Positions 54,683 to 63,162 are shown, counted from the first letter of the stretch. The stretch: 64,000 nt of DNA from Microbacterium sp. zg-B185 (GCF_030246885.1 NZ_CP126739.1:2356001-2420000), one strand, 5' to 3'. A program made the numbers and translations. The notes: generated by a model from the sequence alone, not told the origin.

Positions 54683-56871
54683 CAGCGGCCTCCCCATGCG
54701 GCGCGCATCCGTTGCAGGCCGGCGACCACGTCGTCGGTACCGGCGATCGCGGCGCGCTCCAGCACCTTCGAGATGCTGGGGCTGGCCTCACCCCCGGTCA
54801 CCCGCTCGATGGGCTGATCCAGCCAGTCGAAGAACCGGCGCTGCAGCTCGTCGGCCAGCCAGCCGCCGTAGGACGGACCGCGCGCACCCTGCTCGACGAT
54901 CAGCACGTTGTTCGTCTTGCGGATGCTGTCGCCGATCGTGTCCCAGTCCAGCGACGCCCGGTCGAGCCAACGCAGATCGATCACCTCGGCGTCGATGCCG
55001 GTCTGCTCCACAGCCTCCAGGGCGTGCCCGACCATGGACAGATAGGTCAGCACGGTGACCTCCGATCCGCTCCGACGCACGGCGGCGTGGCCAGGCGGGA
55101 TGACGTAGTCGAGATCCCCGTCCGGGATCCGGTCGGCCTGTCCGTACAGGTCCACGTGCTCGATCACCAGCACCGGGTCCTCCAGCGCGAGCGCGGCGTT
55201 CATCAGCCCCACGTAGTCCGCCGCGGTGGAGGCCGCGGCGATCCGCCACCCTGGCTGCGTCGCGAAGATCCCGGCCGGATCCATCAGGTGCTGCGAGCCG
55301 TAGCCGGACCCCATCGCGACTTTGGTGCGCAGCACCAGCGGGACGGTGTTGTTGCCGCCGAACATGTGCCGGGCCTTGCCGACCTGGTTGAAGACCTGGT
55401 CGGCGGCGACCCACATGAAGTCGGGGTACATGAACTCCACCACGGGCCGGAAGCGCCCATCCAGCGCCACCCCGCCGGCCAGTCCGAAGAAGCCGTTCTC
55501 GCTGATCGGCGTGCCGATCACGCGGTCCGGGCCGTACTTCTGCGCCAGGCCCTTGGTCGCGCCGTTGGTGCCCCCGTTGAGGCGGTGCACATCTTCTCCG
55601 AGCACGATGATGCGCTGGTCGGTCTCCATGCGCCGATCCATCGTGGCCGCGACCGCATCGACGAACTTCATCTCGCGCCAGGCGCCGGCGTGCTCCTCCG
55701 GCTCGCGGGCGTCCAGACCCTCCAATTCGCTCGCGTCCCCGCGGATCCCGGTGTCCACGACGGCCGGGTCCGGCCACAGCTCGGGCCGGATACGGCGGCG
55801 GCCGTCGTCGTCGCGGTCGTCCTCGGTGAGATTCGCGACGGCTGCGGCCATCGCGGCCTGAGCCTGCTCGCGCATCGAGACGATCGTGCCGTCCTCGATC
55901 AGGGACAGCTCCCGCATCCGGGTCGCCACCAGCTCAAGCGGGTCACGTGCACGCCACCCGGTCTCTTCGTCCTTGGTGCGGTAGCCGAACGCGCTCCCGG
56001 GGTACGGGCCGTTCTGGTGGAAGAAGCGGTAGACCTCGGCCTCCACGATGGCCGGCCCCTCCCCCGCGCGCATGCGGGCGAGCGCCTCGTCCGTGGCGAG
56101 GTGGACCGCGAGCGGGTCCATGCCGTCCACACGCCAGCTGGGGATGCCGAATCCCTGTCCGCGCACCGAGAACCGGGGGTCCGCGGTCACCTCGTCGGCG
56201 TGCGTCGATACGGCGTAGAGGTTGTTCTCGATGAAGTACATGACCGGCGCCTTCCACGCCGCGGCGAGGTTCATCGATTCCAGAACGGACCCGATCTGGC
56301 TGGCGCCGTCGCCGAAGTAGTTGATCGACACATCGGTGGTCGCGGCGTGTTTCTGCGCCCACGCGTGTCCGGTCGCGATGGGGGCCCCGCCGCCGACGAT
56401 GGCGTTCGTGCCGAGGGCACCCGCCTCCAGCCACTGCAGGTGCATGGATCCGCCTCTCCCGCCGGAGAATCCCTGCGCCAGGCCCAGGATCTCGGCCAGC
56501 GTCCGCTGGAGCAGGTCTTGCAGCGGCGGCGTCACCAGTGCGGCCGGGTCGAGCGGACCGGTCGCGACGTGATGAATGGCCTTCGCCAGGAACTGGTGGT
56601 GACCGCGGTGCGAGCCGTTCACGGCATCCGTGGAGCGCAGTCCGACGATGGAACCGACCGCTCCGCCCTCCTGGCCGATGCTGGAGTGCGCGGGGCCGTG
56701 CACGAGACCGTCCGCAGCAAGATCGAGGACGGACTCCTCGAATGCCCGGATCAGGTGCAGCTGTCCCAGCATGGTGCTCAGCAGTGCGGGATCCGCCGCC
56801 TGCCAGTCCGCGGGGGTGGTCTGGAGCTGTACCCATTCCACCCCGGTCTGCAAGCGTCGTCGCTTCGGCAT
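54682..56871 (-). CDS. Fused E1 alpha-beta of a 2-oxo acid/acetoin dehydrogenase
   Basis: The 729-residue protein joins both thiamine-diphosphate-dependent subunits. The alpha half (1-380) has HSSIGQEGGAVG, GRGGSMHL and the ThDP motif GDGASQIGSVLESMNLAAAW followed by ENN. The beta half (from about 400) begins MKFVDAVAATMDRRMETDQRIIVLGEDVH and has GTPISENGFFGLAGGVAL and the C-terminal transketolase-like fold (VIDLRWLDRASLDWDTI). Usually the two are separate genes; fusion is known in acetoin and related dehydrogenase clusters. It leads an operon with E2, behind a promoter with a GntR-type operator and tandem repeats in its leader. Confidence 0.93.
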   Translation of the reverse strand: MPKRRRLQTGVEWVQLQTTPADWQAADPALLSTMLGQLHLIRAFEESVLDLAADGLVHGPAHSSIGQEGGAVGSIVGLRSTDAVNGSHRGHHQFLAKAIHHVATGPLDPAALVTPPLQDLLQRTLAEILGLAQGFSGGRGGSMHLQWLEAGALGTNAIVGGGAPIATGHAWAQKHAATTDVSINYFGDGASQIGSVLESMNLAAAWKAPVMYFIENNLYAVSTHADEVTADPRFSVRGQGFGIPSWRVDGMDPLAVHLATDEALARMRAGEGPAIVEAEVYRFFHQNGPYPGSAFGYRTKDEETGWRARDPLELVATRMRELSLIEDGTIVSMREQAQAAMAAAVANLTEDDRDDDGRRRIRPELWPDPAVVDTGIRGDASELEGLDAREPEEHAGAWREMKFVDAVAATMDRRMETDQRIIVLGEDVHRLNGGTNGATKGLAQKYGPDRVIGTPISENGFFGLAGGVALDGRFRPVVEFMYPDFMWVAADQVFNQVGKARHMFGGNNTVPLVLRTKVAMGSGYGSQHLMDPAGIFATQPGWRIAAASTAADYVGLMNAALALEDPVLVIEHVDLYGQADRIPDGDLDYVIPPGHAAVRRSGSEVTVLTYLSMVGHALEAVEQTGIDAEVIDLRWLDRASLDWDTIGDSIRKTNNVLIVEQGARGPSYGGWLADELQRRFFDWLDQPIERVTGGEASPSISKVLERAAIAGTDDVVAGLQRMRAAWGGR

Positions 56872-56893
56872 CCGGCCATCTCCCTCGACAGTG

Positions 56894-56958
56894 CCTGATC
56901 ATGCATGCCTGATCATGCATGCCCGATCACGGTTGCCCGATCACGGTTGCCCGATCCC
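56894..56958. repeat. Tandem 14-base repeats in the leader of the E1-E2 operon
   Basis: Two copies of CCTGATCATGCATG are followed by two copies of CCCGATCACGGTTG and a partial fifth unit beginning CCCGATC. All share the CCYGATC core at exact 14-base spacing. They lie between the likely promoter and the E1 ATG. Confidence 0.9.
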
Positions 56959-56995
56959 GCGCCGCAACCGAGCGTGGCTGTCAAACTAACCCTCA

Positions 56996-57007
56996 ATTGG
57001 ATCCAAT
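56996..57007. promoter_or_regulatory. GntR/FCD-type operator 1 (E1 side)
   Basis: ATTGGATCCAAT is a perfect palindrome. On the E1 strand it falls between a TTGTAT -35-like and a TAGTTT -10-like hexamer 17 bases apart, the ideal place for repression. It is the same site as operator 2 with one change. Confidence 0.75.
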
Positions 57008-57057
57008 ACAAGCCTTTGTGCGGGATATGCCTGCGCCGCTGCGTCGTTGCTTGCCAT

Positions 57058-57069
57058 ACTGGATCCAAT
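57058..57069. promoter_or_regulatory. GntR/FCD-type operator 2 (VOC-GntR side)
   Basis: ACTGGATCCAAT matches operator 1 at 11 of 12 positions and overlaps a CATACT -10-like hexamer of the VOC-GntR promoter. Two sites on a divergent promoter suggest joint control of both operons. Confidence 0.72.
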
Positions 57070-57088
57070 CAGGACGAGGAGGTCAGGC

Positions 57089-57619
57089 ATGAGTGCAGCG
57101 CTGCCCGGCATGCGAGGCGTGGATCACGTCGGTTTCACGGTGCCCGATCTGGATGAGGCGGAGCGCTTCCTGGTCGACGTGCTCGGTGCCATCCCGATCT
57201 ACACGCTGGGTGAAAAGCGGGCCGACGACGAGTGGATGGCCACCCAGCTCGGCGTGCATCCGCGAACGGTGATCCGCGAGATCCGGTTCTATCGGCTCGG
57301 TTCGGGCACCAATCTCGAAGTGTTCGCCTATGACGCAGCCGATGGGCAGCGTCCACAGCCGCGCAACAGCGACATCGGCGGTCATCATCTCGCTCTGTAC
57401 GTCGACGACATGGACGCGGCGGAGGCGTTCCTGCGCGAGAAGGGCGTGGAGGTCATGGGTGCACCGGTCCGCAGCGCCGGCGCGTCCGCGGGTCAGCGCT
57501 GGCTGTATTTCCGCTCGCCCTGGGGCATGCAGTTCGAGCTGGTCAGCTTCCCGGACGGCAAGGCATACGAAGCGGAGGCTCCGGTCACACTGTGGCATCC
57601 GGCGAGGCCGGCCGAATGA
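57089..57619 (+). CDS. VOC-family (glyoxalase/dioxygenase-like) protein
   Basis: The 176-residue protein has two beta-alpha-beta-beta-beta modules: GVDHVGFTVPDLDEAERFLVDVLGA in the first and HHLALYVDDMDAAEAFLREKGVEVMG in the second, with metal-ligand candidates His and Glu (DHVGF, FELVSF). Members are glyoxalases, epimerases or dioxygenases. AGGAGG lies just before the ATG. Its stop overlaps the GntR start (ATGA), so enzyme and regulator are co-translated. It is divergent from the fused E1 gene, likely in the same pathway. Confidence 0.9.
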   Translation: MSAALPGMRGVDHVGFTVPDLDEAERFLVDVLGAIPIYTLGEKRADDEWMATQLGVHPRTVIREIRFYRLGSGTNLEVFAYDAADGQRPQPRNSDIGGHHLALYVDDMDAAEAFLREKGVEVMGAPVRSAGASAGQRWLYFRSPWGMQFELVSFPDGKAYEAEAPVTLWHPARPAE

Positions 57620-58311
57620 GCGACGACGACGGCGCCGGCGGCACGCTCGAGCCCGGTCGCGGCCGGGACGGCGACGCCGGCGCGCGCATCGCGCACAGCA
57701 TCCGCGAGGGGATCATCCGCGGCGACTACCCGCCGGGGACGCGCATCCGCCAAGAGGACCTCGCCTCGAGATTCGGCGCGAGCCGAGTCCCGGTGCGCCA
57801 GGCGCTGCAGCAGCTGGAGTACGAAGGTCTCGTGACTGTCGTGGCGAACGCGGGCGCCTGGGTGGCGAGCCTGACGCTGGCCGAGTGCGAGGAGGTGTAT
57901 CAGATGCGCGAACGGCTCGAGCCTCTTCTGCTGCGCTACAGCGCGCCGCATCTGAGCCCGTCCGAGATCCAGAGCCTCGCCGACCTTGCCCAGCGCATCA
58001 CCGTCGAGGGAGCCGACACCGACACCTTCCTCGCGCTGGACAGGCGGTTCCATCTCGCCAGTTACGCCGGTGCACACACCTCGGTGCTGGGCGATCTCAT
58101 CCAGAAGCTCTGGAACACCACCGCCCCGTATCGGCGTGCGTACGTCGCCTCGTGGGAGGCGGATTCCAGACGCATCGCCCACGAGGAGCACCACCTGATC
58201 GTCGCCGCTCTGCGCGACGGCGATATCGAAGAGGCCGAGCGCGTGCTGGCCGGGCACATCCGCCGCACCCGGCGCCAGCTGGTGAAGAGTCCGCAGATCT
58301 TCGCGAGCTGA
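57616..58311 (+). CDS. GntR-family regulator (FCD subfamily)
   Basis: A 231-residue regulator with an N-terminal winged helix (RIAHSIREGIIRGDYPPGTRIRQEDLASRFGASRVPVRQALQQLEYEGL) and a helical FCD effector domain with the expected Asp/His residues (FLALDRRFHLAS, then HEEHHLIVAALRDGD), which bind a metal and an organic acid in relatives. It probably binds the two TTGGATCCAA-type palindromes upstream and controls the E1-E2 and VOC operons. The start overlaps the VOC stop. Confidence 0.93.
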   Translation: MSDDDGAGGTLEPGRGRDGDAGARIAHSIREGIIRGDYPPGTRIRQEDLASRFGASRVPVRQALQQLEYEGLVTVVANAGAWVASLTLAECEEVYQMRERLEPLLLRYSAPHLSPSEIQSLADLAQRITVEGADTDTFLALDRRFHLASYAGAHTSVLGDLIQKLWNTTAPYRRAYVASWEADSRRIAHEEHHLIVAALRDGDIEEAERVLAGHIRRTRRQLVKSPQIFAS

Positions 58312-58357
58312 GCGTCATCCGCTCGGCAGCGACCGATGCCCGGGCGTGCGCTGCGAC

Positions 58358-59389
58358 TCAGCGCGCCGCGGCCAGCATGCGCGCGAGGAGCACCGGGTCG
58401 GGCTGGAGCCGGCCACGCTCGATGCGGTGCGCCAATTCGAGGACGACGGCGTTGACGGGGGTGGGGATGCCGAGGCGGGCGCCCTCGCCGACGACGTGGC
58501 CGTTGATGTCGTCGACTTCGCTGTGGCGTCCCTTGCGCCAGTCCTGCAGGACGGTCGTCGTGGCGCCGGGCACCACGAACGCCGCGAAGAGTTTGTCGGT
58601 CATGATCTGAACGACCCTCGAGCTGTCGGCGATCTCCTCCGCCGTGAGCCCGAAGATCGGCAGCACCGGGTGGCCCAGCGCCGCCCCGACCGCGAGCGCC
58701 TCGTCACCGGCTGCGACCATGACGTCCCGATAGCCGGGCAGGTGCAGGGCGTCCAGCATCGGCAGGCCCAGGACCGCCGACGTGACCAGGAGCGTCGCGT
58801 TGCTGACCAGCTTCATCCACTTCGCGGCCTGGATGTCATCCGAGACGGCGACTGTTCCGGAGTGTCGGAGCAGACTCGCAACCTCCTCGATGCGGTCGGA
58901 CGGTCCGCCGGGGAGAGCTCCGACGGCGAACCACGACCGCGCCACGCCCGTGTGCCGGTGCACCAGACCGGGTTCGTTCATCGTGGCCGAGCATTCGATG
59001 ACCACCCCCAGGGTGCGCTCTGCCCCGACGACGTCCTCCACGACACGAGCGGTCATCCCGTTCTGCACGCCCGCCATCAGACCGTCCGCGACGAGGTGAG
59101 GCTCCAACAGCTGCGCCGCCCAGCGGGAGTCGTACGCCTTCATCACCATGAGCACCACGTCGAACTGCGTCTTCACCTCGGCGACCTCGCACAGGTTGAT
59201 CACGCGTGGCCGCACGTGCAGTTCACCTTCGGGCGTCCGTACGCGCAATCCGTCCGTCCGCATCCGTTCCACGTGCGCGGGCCACTGCTCCACGAGCATC
59301 ACGTCGTGACCGGCGGCGGTGAGATCCGCGCCGATCGATGCTCCGTTGGCGCCGGCGCCGAGCACGGCGATCCGCGGGTCGCTCATCAT
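58358..59389 (-). CDS. Ketopantoate-reductase (PanE/ApbA)-like dehydrogenase
   Basis: A 343-residue enzyme with an N-terminal Rossmann motif IAVLGAGANGASIGADLTAAGHDV and a helical C-terminal domain with KWMKLVSNATLL, where PanE has its catalytic Lys. The family reduces ketopantoate, but members in catabolic clusters act on other 2-oxo or hydroxy acids. The neighbours do not include pantothenate genes, so a catabolic role is more likely. GGAGAGG precedes adjacent ATG codons at 59389/59386. Divergent from the Dabb gene across 173 bases. Confidence 0.88.
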   Translation of the reverse strand: MMSDPRIAVLGAGANGASIGADLTAAGHDVMLVEQWPAHVERMRTDGLRVRTPEGELHVRPRVINLCEVAEVKTQFDVVLMVMKAYDSRWAAQLLEPHLVADGLMAGVQNGMTARVVEDVVGAERTLGVVIECSATMNEPGLVHRHTGVARSWFAVGALPGGPSDRIEEVASLLRHSGTVAVSDDIQAAKWMKLVSNATLLVTSAVLGLPMLDALHLPGYRDVMVAAGDEALAVGAALGHPVLPIFGLTAEEIADSSRVVQIMTDKLFAAFVVPGATTTVLQDWRKGRHSEVDDINGHVVGEGARLGIPTPVNAVVLELAHRIERGRLQPDPVLLARMLAAAR

Positions 59390-59562
59390 GGGTCCTCTCC
59401 TTCGCGGGCGAATCGAGAATACAGCGCAGATGTACACCGGGCCCGCGATAGTCTGAGAAACACCCGCCGGTTGGTCCCGTTGTACACCTTCACTTGACAC
59501 GACACGAGAATCGCTCGACAGTATCTTCAGGTCAGGTCACCAGTCAGCGAGGAGAACAGGAC
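59390..59562. promoter_or_regulatory. Divergent promoter region with repeated TGTACACC
   Basis: Two direct copies of TGTACACC lie at 59431 and 59481. A TTGACA -35-like hexamer with CAGTAT downstream points toward the Dabb gene; TGTATTCT on the other strand points toward the dehydrogenase gene. The repeats might bind the cluster's XRE-cupin regulator; this is a guess from position. Confidence 0.4.
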
Positions 59563-59874
59563 ATGATCCTCCACATCGCAGCTTTCCGCTGGAAGCCAGA
59601 GGTCGCCGAGGCGGATGTCGCGGCACTGACGGCGGCGCTTCGGGAGATGGCCTCCGGGATCCCCCAGATCCGGTCCTATGTCGCCGGCGCCAACCTCCGC
59701 CTGCGCCCCGCCGGCGCCGACTACGGGATCGCCGCGATCCTCGACGATGCGGCGGCGCTGAACACCTACCTGGATCACCCGGAGCACATGGCGGTCTACG
59801 AGAAGTACCTGGGCTGGATGATCGCGGAGCGTTCTGCTGTGCAGCTGCCCATCTCCGATGGCGCGTTCGCATGA
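59563..59874 (+). CDS. Dabb-family (dimeric alpha-beta barrel) protein
   Basis: A 103-residue protein: MILHIAAFRWKPEVAEADVAALTAALREMASGIPQIRSYVAG is the Dabb (stress-responsive A/B barrel) fold, followed by DHPEHMAVYEKYLGWM with the conserved His. Relatives include small cyclases, monooxygenase-like proteins and catabolic auxiliaries. GAGGAGAA lies ahead. Its stop overlaps the start of the alcohol dehydrogenase (ATGA). Confidence 0.9.
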   Translation: MILHIAAFRWKPEVAEADVAALTAALREMASGIPQIRSYVAGANLRLRPAGADYGIAAILDDAAALNTYLDHPEHMAVYEKYLGWMIAERSAVQLPISDGAFA

Positions 59875-60932
59875 CGTCGATGCGCGCGGCCGTGCTGCAC
59901 GATGTGGGCGATCTCCGCATCGAGGAGGTCGAGGTGCCCGCTCCCGCCGAGGGCGAGGTCCTGATCCGCGTGGCCGTCTGCGGCGTCTGCGGCAGCGATG
60001 CGACGGAGTTCGGCCGCGGGCTGGTGCTCGCGGTGCCGCCGGTGACGCTGGGCCACGAGTTCGTCGGCGTCGTGGCGGCCGTCGGACGAGGCGTGGACGG
60101 GCTCGCGGTCGGCGCCACGGTCGTCAGCGGCGCCGGCGTCTCGTGTGGAGAGTGCAAGCCCTGCCGCAACGGCCGCACGAACCTGTGCCGTTCCTACACG
60201 ACGGTGGGTTTCCACCACGATGGCGGTCTCGCCGGCTACGTCCTCGTGCCGGCCGGGATCGTGCTGGACGTGTCGGCTTCGGGCCTTGCTCTCGACACTC
60301 TCGGGCTCACCCAGCCGATGGCCATCGCCGTGCACGCCGTCCGCCGCAGTGGGCTGCGCGCCGGCCAGGATGCCGTCATCGTCGGCGTCGGCGGCATCGG
60401 AGCGTTCATTGCGGTCGCCGCAGCCGCCACCGGCGCCAGGCTGCTGGTCGTCGACCTCAATCAGGACCGGATCGAGCTCGCGCTCCGCCTCGGGGCAGCC
60501 TCGGGCCTCATCTCCGGGTCGATGCCGATGGCTGCCCGGCTGGATGAGCTCGGGATGGACGTGGACGTCTTCTTCGAGGTCAGCGGGTCCGCCGCCGGCC
60601 TGGCCGCAGTGCTCGATGCAGCCAAGCCCGGCGCGACCATCGTGCCGGTCGGCATCCAGCGCGGCGAACCCGCGTTACCTCTGGGCCGGTGGACGCTGAA
60701 GGAATTCACGATCGTAGGGACGGTCGCCCACGTGTACCAGGACGACTTCCCTGAGGCGGTGCGCCTCCTCGGCACACGAGAGGACTGGTCCGACATCGCC
60801 GGTGAGGTGATCCCGATCGACGAGGTCGTGGAGGCCGGGCTTCAGCCGCTGCTGGAAGGTCGCTCGCGTCAGATCAAGACACTCGTCGATCCGTGGGCGA
60901 GCACGCCCCGGGCCGCGCAGCACTCCCGCTGA
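59871..60932 (+). CDS. Zinc-dependent alcohol/polyol dehydrogenase (MDR family)
   Basis: A 353-residue zinc enzyme: catalytic zinc ligands in CGVCGSD and GHEFVGVVAAVGRGV, structural zinc in VSCGECKPCRNGRTNLC (four Cys), and the NAD motif VIVGVGGIGAFIAVAAAATGA. Members oxidise secondary alcohols such as 2,3-butanediol, sorbitol or threonine. The overlap with the Dabb gene suggests a shared pathway. With the E1-E2 pair nearby, a diol-to-acetoin step is one option, unproven. Confidence 0.92.
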   Translation: MTSMRAAVLHDVGDLRIEEVEVPAPAEGEVLIRVAVCGVCGSDATEFGRGLVLAVPPVTLGHEFVGVVAAVGRGVDGLAVGATVVSGAGVSCGECKPCRNGRTNLCRSYTTVGFHHDGGLAGYVLVPAGIVLDVSASGLALDTLGLTQPMAIAVHAVRRSGLRAGQDAVIVGVGGIGAFIAVAAAATGARLLVVDLNQDRIELALRLGAASGLISGSMPMAARLDELGMDVDVFFEVSGSAAGLAAVLDAAKPGATIVPVGIQRGEPALPLGRWTLKEFTIVGTVAHVYQDDFPEAVRLLGTREDWSDIAGEVIPIDEVVEAGLQPLLEGRSRQIKTLVDPWASTPRAAQHSR

Positions 60933-60947
60933 CGCCGGCGGACCGTC

Positions 60948-61643
60948 TCAGGAGTCCAGATCGTCCATCGCCCGGAGGACGTCCACGGCCGAGGACGGAG
61001 CCCGCCCGGCGGCCGCCTCCGCGCCGGGTGCGTCCCGGAGCGACTCATTCTGCTGTCGCCGCCCCACGACGAACCACACGCCTTTCGCGACAGACCCCGT
61101 GCGGTTCGAGTACAGATGCGGCCTCACCGAGTCGAACTGGAGCGAGTCGCCGGGACCGAGGACGAAGGTCTCGAAATCCAGATGCAGGGTCAGCTCCCCC
61201 TCGAGCAGATAGGCGTACTCCACGCCGGAGTGCCGCATCAGCTTCCCCTCGATGGAACTGCTCGCACCGGGCGCGTAGGTGACCAGAAGCGCATCGGCCG
61301 GCCCGCCGGCGCCCACCGCGAGCCGTTCCCAGACCACGCCGTTCTCCATCTCGATGCGCGGGTTCTCCGCCCCGCGCTGCACGTCCGGCAAGGCCGGTCC
61401 GGAGTGACCGAACAGCGACGCGGCCGGCTTCGCCCCGGACTGCGGAATGCCCATCAACTCATCGAGCGAGACGCCCAAGTGGCTGGCCAGCGCGTACAAC
61501 GTGGCCACCGAAGGCTGCGTCTTGCCGATCTCGACCTGGGAGATCAAGGACGCCGAGACGCCGAGCGACTGCGCAACGCTGCGCAGGCTGAGCCCACGCT
61601 GCGTTCGCACTTCGCGGAGCCGTGCACCGAGGCTGTCCGGCAT
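60948..61643 (-). CDS. XRE-family regulator with C-terminal cupin domain
   Basis: A 231-residue regulator with an N-terminal helix-turn-helix (ARLREVRTQRGLSLRSVAQSLGVSASLISQVEIGKTQPSVATLYALASHLGVSLDEL) and a cupin domain (HSGVEYAYLLEGELTLHLDFETFVLGPGDSLQFDSVRPHLYSN). The PuuR/SutR-like layout senses a small metabolite in the cupin pocket. It faces the alcohol dehydrogenase gene and is divergent from the M24 gene, so it probably controls that operon. A TACTGT/ACAGT inverted repeat lies in the divergent gap. Confidence 0.93.
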   Translation of the reverse strand: MPDSLGARLREVRTQRGLSLRSVAQSLGVSASLISQVEIGKTQPSVATLYALASHLGVSLDELMGIPQSGAKPAASLFGHSGPALPDVQRGAENPRIEMENGVVWERLAVGAGGPADALLVTYAPGASSSIEGKLMRHSGVEYAYLLEGELTLHLDFETFVLGPGDSLQFDSVRPHLYSNRTGSVAKGVWFVVGRRQQNESLRDAPGAEAAAGRAPSSAVDVLRAMDDLDS

Positions 61644-61716
61644 GCTTTCCCACTCACCTTCGTCGTGAACCGGTCCTGCAATGGCACGGTCGCTGCTGTC
61701 ATTCTACGGGCGACAG

Positions 61717-61730
61717 ACAGTCGCTACTGT
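61717..61730. promoter_or_regulatory. Possible operator near the M24 promoter
   Basis: ACAGT-CGCT-ACTGT is a perfect inverted repeat in the gap between the XRE-cupin and M24 genes, about 50 bases before the M24 ATG. Pairing with the XRE protein is inferred from place only. Confidence 0.4.
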
Positions 61731-61779
61731 TAAGCTGTACTGCACGCGCAGATCGTGGAGCGACGCTCAGGAGGACTCG

Positions 61780-63162
61780 ATGAAGAGCACTGGCACGACC
61801 GGCACCAACGCCGTCGACTGGGAGGAGCGGGTCGATTTCGAGCGCCTCCGAGATGCCCGGCTCGCGCGGCTGAAGGCGGAACTCGATGTGACCGAGCTCG
61901 GCGCGGTGCTGGCGTTCGACTTCTCGAACATCCGGTACATGAGCGCGACGCATATCGGCACGTGGGCGATGGACAAGCTGATCCGCTTCGCCCTCCTCAC
62001 CCGCAACACCGACCCCATCGTGTGGGACTTCGGATCGGCAGCCAAGCACCACGCGCTCTACAACCCGTGGCTGGACACCACCACGGCAGAGATGGATGCC
62101 GACCCCAACGCCGCGCATGAGGGTGCCAAGCGGCCTCGCCTGGAATCCGGCGCGCGCGCGGGCATCTCGACCCTCCGAGGGGCATTCCCGCCCAACGCGG
62201 AGATCGCCGAGGGCGTCGCGCGCAAGATCAAGCGTGAACTGGAGAAGTTCGGGGTCGCCGACCAGCCCCTCGGCGTGGACGTGATCGAACTGCCGATCCT
62301 GTTCGCGCTCCAGAGAGAGGGCATCACGGTCGTCGACGGTCAGCAGGTCTTCATGGAGGCGCGACGCGTCAAGACACCCGACGAGATCCGCCTGCTGACC
62401 CAGGCGGCGTCGATGGTCGATGCCGCCTACGAGGAGCTGTACCGGTTTCTCCGGCCCGGCGTGCGCGAGAACGAGGCTGTGGGCCTGGTCGCCAAGACGC
62501 TCTACGACCTCGGATCGGAGTACGTCGAGGGCGTGAACGCGATCTCCGGCGAACGCTGCTCACCGCACCCACACGTCTTCTCGGACCGGCTGATCCGGCC
62601 GGGCGACCCGGCCTTCTTCGACATCCTGCACAGCTGGAACGGTTACCGCACCTGCTATTACCGCACGTTCGCGGTTGGCTCGGCCAGCTCCGCACAGCGG
62701 GACGCCTACACGCGATCGCGGGAGTACATGGACCGCGCGATCGCCCTCGTCAAGCCCGGAGCGACCACCGCCGACATCGTGGCAGTGTGGCCGACCGCGC
62801 AGGAGTTCGGCTTCGCGGACGAGGAGGCTGCGTTCGCCCTGCAGTACGGACACGGGGTCGGACTGTCCATCTGGGAGAAGCCGATCTTCTCGCGTCTGAC
62901 CTCGCTGGATCACCCCGAAGTGCTGCAGGAAGGCAACGTGTTCGCCCTCGAGACTTACTGGCCATCCGCGGACGGGTGGGGGGCGGCGCGCATCGAGGAG
63001 GAGCTCGTCGTCACCGCCGACGGCTGCGAGGTGATCACCAAGTTCCCCGCTGAGGAGCTGCTGGTGGCCGGGCGCCGCTATTACACGGTCGACGGTCCGC
63101 TGAACCTCCAGCGGGACGCTCAGTCGCATCTGAACACGACCTGGGGGCGCGGAGAGGCGTGA
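61780..63162 (+). CDS. M24-family (aminopeptidase P/creatinase/DddP-fold) protein
   Basis: A 460-residue protein with an N-terminal creatinase-like domain (LKAELDVTELGAVLAFDFSNIRYMSAT) and a C-terminal pita-bread fold. Three metal-ligand regions are kept: YGHGVGLSIW (His), VFALETYWPS (Glu) and ARIEEELVV (Glu). The Asp-Asp region reads FFDILHSWNGYRTCYYRTF, with the second Asp missing, so the metal site is altered. Length and N-terminal layout recall DMSP lyase DddP and creatinase more than peptidases. AGGAGG precedes the ATG. Its stop overlaps the next start (GTGA). Confidence 0.85.
   Translation: MKSTGTTGTNAVDWEERVDFERLRDARLARLKAELDVTELGAVLAFDFSNIRYMSATHIGTWAMDKLIRFALLTRNTDPIVWDFGSAAKHHALYNPWLDTTTAEMDADPNAAHEGAKRPRLESGARAGISTLRGAFPPNAEIAEGVARKIKRELEKFGVADQPLGVDVIELPILFALQREGITVVDGQQVFMEARRVKTPDEIRLLTQAASMVDAAYEELYRFLRPGVRENEAVGLVAKTLYDLGSEYVEGVNAISGERCSPHPHVFSDRLIRPGDPAFFDILHSWNGYRTCYYRTFAVGSASSAQRDAYTRSREYMDRAIALVKPGATTADIVAVWPTAQEFGFADEEAAFALQYGHGVGLSIWEKPIFSRLTSLDHPEVLQEGNVFALETYWPSADGWGAARIEEELVVTADGCEVITKFPAEELLVAGRRYYTVDGPLNLQRDAQSHLNTTWGRGEA

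Noticed and set aside
54712..56898. A 728-codon open frame opposite the fused E1 gene
   Set aside because: Antisense shadow of the thiamine-dependent enzyme; composition typical of shadow frames.
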